NCBI RefSeq assembly: GCF_000003605.2
Contig: NW_003108611.1
Location: 2,684 to 41,736 of the forward strand
Source of the DNA: Saccoglossus kowalevskii
Taxonomy: Eukaryota > Hemichordata > Enteropneusta > Harrimaniidae
DNA: 39,053 nucleotides
Direction of reading: 5' to 3'
A model generated the notes under the pieces. It worked only from the letters and a program-made list of their open reading frames with translations, did not search any database and was not told the origin of the DNA. This document shows, piece after piece, positions 32,814 through 39,053 of this stretch (position 1 is the stretch's first letter; every line of letters begins with the position of its first letter). Both the position numbers and the translations under genes were made by a program.

Positions 32814-35605
32814 TAAAAGTTAAATCATGTATTTGGGAAGTAGTTTTATTTACTCGTATTCAGAATTTTGCATCATCCCCTTTTCCTAGATACATGTACT
32901 TGTTTCTGAATAATTGCGTTTAATGCGAAGAAATGGTCAACTGTCGCATATCGCTTGTGTCTCTGTGATTTTACTATTCACGATTTTGAGAAGTGTATTT
33001 GAACTTCGGTAGTTGTAAAAACTAAAAAATATTTACACGTAAAAGTACTTAAGCCCAAAAGAACACCTATTGACCATCGTTTCTGAATACTGTTTCTATA
33101 CGATGTAAGTAGCAGTATAGTATAGTATGAGTAAACACGCCAATATAATGCTGGGTATCTTTCAAATAAGTGAATAACATCTACATCCTGAGAAGTGAAC
33201 ATCAATAGCAAAGGCGACTCATAGAAGCCTTTCTAATCTTGTGTGTTGCCTGGAGTCAGAGTCTTAGCTTGTATATAAGTGATTATGACAACACATCCAT
33301 ATTAACCTGTAGCTCTTATTTGACAATGTTCCACTAAAACCCGCCTCAAATACACAATATGCAGTTCTCATGTTTGCAGTTACTATGTTAGGCCATAGAA
33401 AATTATATTTGTCAGTTGAAATCCATGCATGACGTTGTAGTTATATTGTCATCATAAAAGGGCTGTTGTGCAAATCGTTTGCTCCGGTGTGTTATTACCT
33501 TAAATTTAATGGTGAGTGGGGCACACGCTTTTAGATTCTTCCAATGTGATTCTATAACAACGTGTTCCTACTTGGTGTAACAACTAATCAACTGAATACA
33601 TGGAACATGTTTTGAAGTGGGTGTAGTTGTGGCGCAAAAAGCGTGGGCCTCGTGACTGCATCTTTTGTAATCAGTCACAGAATTCTATCACTTATGCTTC
33701 AAGTTATACGCATCACGAGTGCCTCTCCAGGGAGCGTTGTTGGGTTCCGTGGAAATCGAGTTCAGACTGCCTATCAATTAATCGTCTTATTGTTATTTGT
33801 TATATACACACACATACACGTCAACACTGGTTGAAACACACATATTCAATTATTATATAAATCGCATGAATATGTGTGAAACAGTAGGAAATGGTTCAAA
33901 TACACAACATAGTTTAGTTGTTATTATTCAAGATGGTAAATGACATTACTTTTCATCAACTTGAGTGGTCTAAATGTATACATGTCTTAGAATAATATGT
34001 TGCATTCGCATACGAATAAAGGAGACAGAGGTTAATTAAGTATATCTATATATGGGTAACGCTCGTTTGTTTATTAATAAAATTGCCATAAAATAAATTA
34101 TTATTTAGTATTATGGTCGACGAACTAAGGATGCTTATCCACGCAAATGTGAGAAACAAAACGAGAGTATGTCTACGAGATCGAATACAGAGAGGTGATT
34201 TGTTCTTGTTTTTGTAGTAATACCATATTTTTGCGACGACGACCGACGTGATTTGTTTTTCTTTAACTGTGACTTTTCGATGAATGTCACAAATGAAAGT
34301 TTTCCTGTTGTCAGGTGTGGCATTTTGGCATGGCTGTTCTTCTAAGAGGAGATGGCTAAACACGCACAGGTTATTTGACGTGTTCGATCGCTAGCTACAC
34401 ATTTGTTTAGCTTTGAAGTAGTTAAATACGTCAAGAAAATAAATAGAATGTTATATATTATGTTGAATGAAAGTATGTGTTGAATGTTCGTGTTCGACAC
34501 GATTTCGCTTCACGTCACGGCACGTCTTCCGCTTCGTAGAGATCGTTGAGTTGACAATCACATTAGCTCTGCGTGTATATGTGGAGGTGCTTGTTCTCAT
34601 TTGGACCATTTCTAAACCTTACAAATCCTCATACAAAACCTCATACAAAGTGTTACTTTTGGATTTCCCCAATATAGTTTAATTACCACTACGCTGGCAT
34701 ACGAACGTGACCATCGCTAAAAATTGGTAGTCACGCTTGATTCAAGATGGCTGCCATGTTTTGTTGGCATACATTTCCCAACTTAATATAGACAAGACAT
34801 AAGTTTATAAACAGATCGTTTATTTAATTGATGCAATTGATACTCAAAAATAAAATAAATGAATATTTCCCACATTCTTATCAAAATGTGGTCATTGAAA
34901 TATGTCCCAAATTGGTCTGAAATATGTCCCATTTATATTTCTGAAGACACATATTTTAGACCTGTAAAACATGTTTGGTAAATCAAAGGTATTTTATGCA
35001 TACATGTATACCTTGTATATATACATATATAAAGCATATTGTTCCCCTAGTAGAGTAGCATTGCTGCAAGTTATGTTTGAAACATGACTAAAACATATCC
35101 AACGATAATCAATATGTTAAAATTATTTGCAGAATAGTTTGATTGGTGTAAGCAATATATAAGTCTTGAAAACGTACCAGTAAATTCCCAAACCTTGCTT
35201 TCTATGACAGGTATTTAAAATACAATGTCGGACAGTGGCACGTTATCAAAAAAATAGAACCAGACATAACATCATGATATCTCGCAATGTCTCATGATAT
35301 TTTGAGAGATCTGGAGTTGGTCATGCTGGAAATCAAAATGACAGACTAGGATATGAGTTATGTTACATTTTGCATTTCGCCATAGGAATGTATTTGTTCC
35401 ACGTCTGCTGATAATGTTGTGTTTTAGAAAACCCCAATGACCGTGCAGGCGTGCCGTCAAGTCTAAATGTCTTTACTTGTGTTTTGAAAACGCCCATGAA
35501 ATAAGTAATGAAATGATTACGTATGTTAACATTCCAAGTATGCACCTCCACGCATCTTGACTGTGAGTAGATCGGCGTAGCGTAGTTTTAAGCCGCTACA
35601 TGCTA
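32814..35605. other. No gene seen; one YY1-like promoter word
   Basis: Frames up to about 105 codons without domains. TTCAAGATGGCTGCCATG lies at 34741-34758, a good YY1-like element; its ATG (34747) opens only about 14 codons with no good donor. Another TTCAAGATGG lies near 33930. No acceptor or donor pair links these to a coding region. Confidence 0.45.
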
Positions 35606-36140
35606 TGTTCTTACAGAGTTGTGACTAGTTCTCACATGCTTTTGATTGGCTCTGACATACTTGTGACTGGTTCTCACATGCCTGTGACTGGTTCTGACAT
35701 ACTTGTGACTGGTTCTTACAGGTTTGTGACTGGTTATTACATGCCTGTGACTGGTTCTTACAGGTTTGTGACTGGTTCTTACATGTCTGTGACTGGTTCT
35801 GACATACTTTTGACTGGTTCTTACATGTTTGTGACTGGTTCTTACATGCCTGTGACTGGTTCGTACATGTCTGTGACTGGTTCTGACATACTTTTGACTG
35901 GTTCTTACAGGTTTGTGACTGGTTCTTACATGCTTGTGACTGGTTCTTAAAGGTTCGTAACTGGTTCTCACAGGGTTGTGACTGGTTCTTACATGCCTGT
36001 GACTGGTTCTCACATGTCTGTGACTGGTTATGGCATACTTTTGACTGGTTTTTACATGCCTGTGACTGGTTCTTACAGGGTTGTGACTGGTTCTTACATG
36101 CCTATGACTGGTTCTTACAGGTTTGAGACTGGTTCTTAGA
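35606..36140. repeat. 21-bp minisatellite, ~25 copies
   Basis: Units of 21 bp with the core TGTGACTGGTTCTTACATG, varying mainly between ACATGCCTG, ACAGGTTTG, ACATACTTG and ACATGTCTG. It differs from the 21-bp unit at the left end of the window. Being a multiple of three, it gives open frames on both strands (VTGSYMP repeats on plus, RTSHRHV repeats on minus), which I regard as incidental. Confidence 0.97.
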
Positions 36141-36812
36141 TTCCGAATGGTTATTATAGGCTAGTTGGAGCATAATAATTAGTTTCAAAAGAACAGAATA
36201 GAAGAGACATATAACAGATTAAATTAAGTAGCAAAGTATGTCTTACAAGGAATATTGAAAAAGAAATCACATAATAGTAGGTGTCAGCTTCTCAAAGAGA
36301 GGTCACATAATGATCGACATTCATTTACGTCCAGTGGATTAAAGCACATATGTATCAGTGATCGACAATCTTTAACGGCCTTTAATAATAATCTTCTCAC
36401 CGACACTACGATAAATAATTTCAGTTTTCGATATTGTGGAATTCTTTCGTTTTTTGGTAGAACAAATATGAACAAAAAATGATTATGACACGACAAACTA
36501 TGTAGTGTGTTCAACAACTCATGTACGAACAATGACTTTGATAAAGATGATTTTACTTGAATAAAATACTGCAAAAACACTGTAATTTCCTGCATGAAAA
36601 CGAAAGAATTTCACAATGCCCAAAACGAATTGTCTTTATCGCAATCTCTTTTAATCAATGCATAGAATGTGGTCGAATGCTTTTGAAAAACTTCGCTAAC
36701 GTATAACGTATATCATTGTAAAATTCTGAGGGTGATGAGACTACAGCAACTGTACACATATCAAACGATATTCTTATCCAAGTTACTATGAGAATACGAT
36801 ACATATATATTA
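36141..36812. other. No gene seen
   Basis: AT-rich sequence; overlapping short frames on both strands around 36255-36595 without recognisable features. Confidence 0.5.
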
Positions 36813-36893
36813 TTGGTGAATTTGAATAGATTTGAAATAGAAAAACGCAAGACGGCTCGTGTAATAAGAAATCAATTGATACATATTCGTGAA

Positions 36894-37052
36894 ATGAAGC
36901 AATCGTTTCCCAATCAGATTGTGCGTGCTGACCTTGCCGGCCTTTTACCTCTAGAACAATTTATCATCCCATCATTCACAAAATGCCTACAGACTAATGT
37001 AATTACCGTGTTCTCTGGTGAGAACAGCGTGCATACACAGAATAAGTTGTAA
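36894..37052 (+). other. Unassigned short open frame
   Basis: A frame with protein-like composition, starting at ATG 36894 and including FPNQIVRADLAGLLPLEQF. The open stretch extends upstream to about 36813 without an ATG. A donor-like GTGAGA lies at 37018 inside it. No homology is recognised, and it could be an exon of an unseen gene or chance. Confidence 0.2.
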
Positions 37053-38582
37053 GCAATTTACCAATACATTGGTGCTGTGTTGCTTGAGAGCATTATGCAA
37101 TCCCGTGGCAAAACAGATTAGCTATGCATCTGTTGTATAACTACGTACGAGAATTCATTTAAGGTGTAGTTGCAGTCAGTTGGAGCTCTACTCTTTTGTT
37201 TGTTTTCTTTTATTTTCTTCAATCGAAACAATCTTGACTTCACTCTCTTATAATAGATATAGTTTTTAGGGTAGAATGGAGGAAAGACGGCCAACAGTTA
37301 TGACATAAAACACTTTCACAAATTTTGGAGATAACAGTTTTAAGGATGATTTGATACATATTTGGACTAAGTCGTATTGGAAAATAAATATTAGTCTCTT
37401 GGATAATAGGAATTATGTTGAATCGATTACGGCAATTTTCAAATCTGGATTAAGGTGTTTGATGACAAAAGATATCATAAATGATTTGTTTTAAATACAA
37501 GATTGAAAAGCATCATATGAAATTCTCAAAATGATCTTAAAAATGAATATAATGACCTAAAAATAATTCGATCAAGATTATATTAGGCACGGACTGCGGA
37601 GTACAATGCTATGAGCAATAGTTCACTTAAAGGCCAGCTGGTTTGATTAAAGTGAAAACATTTTTTTCGGATCATAGTGCCATAATATAAAGAAACTCTA
37701 AATATTACTTTTCATCAATTAAATCACAGTTAGTACTTGAATACGATGCTAAATGACACATTACCTTGAATGTGATATGTGACGCCTTGACAGTCTCTCA
37801 AGTACAATTGTAAACAAAACTGAAATGAGTGATCCGTTTTCAATCAGAACATGAAACAAATCACATGTGATTGCAGAGTATAAGCAATCATTGTGATATG
37901 GAATTAATTCCATGCAGTCAGTGAAGAGGCATAGGCATTAGCGGCTATGATCATCAACCAGCAAATGTCCAACACGAAATATATTGACAACCAAACAAGT
38001 ATATGCATATTTACATTAAAAACGCATAGCATAACATTTAATTATATTTTTATGTAGCAAAATCAAAATGGTCGACATTCACATGCACATGCCCAGGTGT
38101 GAGAGAATTCATAAGCTGGAATAATTGAAGTTCATATTCTGCTTACACGGGCTAATATGGAACAGTATGGAATTATATATCTAATAAGAACAGACATGGT
38201 TCAAAACTAAATCACGTCTAATCATCTACTCAAATATACCTTTTTACTAAATTTAATTAAAATCTGATGAGAGGGATTCAAGACTTTGTTTACACAGATT
38301 GAAATGAGATAATTAATATGCAAATTATCTATTTAATATGCACATATATGGCCCAAAACGAATTATGTCTGCGACCTACATTTAGAGGCACTTGTCGTGG
38401 TTTCAAATCGTGTGTTGTAATGTTTGAATTTTTCGCATACTAGTAGTTTGCCTGTAAGCTCATCAATTATACACAGTGATTGTCTCAGCAGGTTAACACA
38501 ATTATCCCTAGAACAATCTTAACTGTGTAAAGGTAGGGACCGTGAATACTTGGCTTGTGAGTGTTATATATACTATACCTTT

Positions 38583-38586
<4 letters not shown>
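37053..38586. other. No gene seen
   Basis: AT-rich intergenic-like sequence without supported features. Confidence 0.5.

Positions 38587-38625
<39 letters not shown>
38587..38625. repeat. (AT)19 microsatellite
   Basis: An uninterrupted alternating AT run of about 39 bp, likely to vary in length between individuals. Confidence 0.97.
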
Positions 38626-38626
<1 letters not shown>

Positions 38627-39053
38627 GAGATTCATGCTTCTGCAATAACTAGTCACTGTGGGACGTGCTTGTAACATTCCATTTGGAACAGTTGTTTAAG
38701 AACAATTAATGTGGTAATGAAGGTAGCAAAATGCTTTGCGTTTTGATCTTGAGTTCGAATCGTGTGTTTAGTTGTAATGTTTATATCATCACCTAATGTG
38801 AGCCACAATGTGTCCGTTAATGTTAACATGTCCGTTGTGTAGCTGTATATTGAACTGATGTCTTCACACTGTCTGGAATAGTTTCACGAAATCCTCGTTA
38901 CATCCTATATCTCCAGTCCGTTTCATTTAACTACTCTTGACCTTCCTACATTGCGATGACAATATCCATGAAATCAAAGTATATTGTAACTCGCCATTTT
39001 AACATTGTATTATACCGTGACTAGTCACTTTTACAGTATCTTGTATCCTGTTG
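38626..39053. other. No gene seen
   Basis: No coding frame or repeat. A GTTCGAATC word near 38753 resembles a tRNA B box, but no A box or cloverleaf fits. A minus-strand AAAATGGCGAG word sits near 38995. Confidence 0.5.

Noticed and set aside
34046-34363. Overlapping minus frames of 105 and 62 codons, one with a KSQLKKNKS stretch
   Set aside because: Brief resemblance to a short basic peptide motif only; both frames overlap and neither has supporting signals.
38700-38790. tRNA or tRNA-derived SINE based on GTTCGAATC
   Set aside because: Only a B-box-like word; no A box at the right distance and no cloverleaf.

Overview
The window looks like gene-poor, AT-rich DNA from an invertebrate animal. 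The evidence is one intronless class A (rhodopsin-like) G-protein-coupled receptor, eukaryotic splice signals (GTAAGT donors, pyrimidine-rich acceptors, AATAAA), a YY1/E-box promoter signature, and very large minisatellite arrays. There are no operons, rRNA genes or convincing tRNA genes. The phylum cannot be fixed by eye; a marine invertebrate is a reasonable guess, nothing more.

Layout. Positions 1-1862 hold the end of a 21-bp minisatellite cut by the window edge. From 1863 to 10655 there is no convincing gene, though two related segments near 3.6 and 5.4 kb could be decayed LTR-like ends. At 10656-11440 lies a broken coding-like region that ends in a degenerate zinc-finger motif. A purine-rich tract (11.9-12.3 kb), a decayed ~50-bp repeat (13.6-13.9 kb) and two short unassigned exon-like segments (14.3-14.65 kb) follow. 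A 35-bp array occupies 15731-16220. Between 17.9 and 24.6 kb is a patchwork of diverged local duplications containing a 60-bp array (x3), a 19-bp array (~78 copies) and the GPCR gene on the minus strand (23252-24271). At 26.4-27.4 kb there is a candidate small multi-exon gene on the plus strand, with promoter, first coding exon, two perfect donors, two acceptors and a poly(A) signal. From 27.8 to 32.8 kb runs a 5-kb, 23-bp array of ~218 copies, preceded by a degenerate ~33-bp repeat. A second 21-bp array, unrelated to the first, lies at 35606-36140, and the right end is mostly featureless apart from an (AT)19 microsatellite.

About a quarter of the window (~9.5 kb) is tandem repeat made of six different unit families. 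Most long open frames here are by-products of stop-free repeat units, not proteins. The only gene I call with high confidence is the GPCR; the small gene at 26.5 kb is the best candidate for something undescribed. No multi-gene system is visible.
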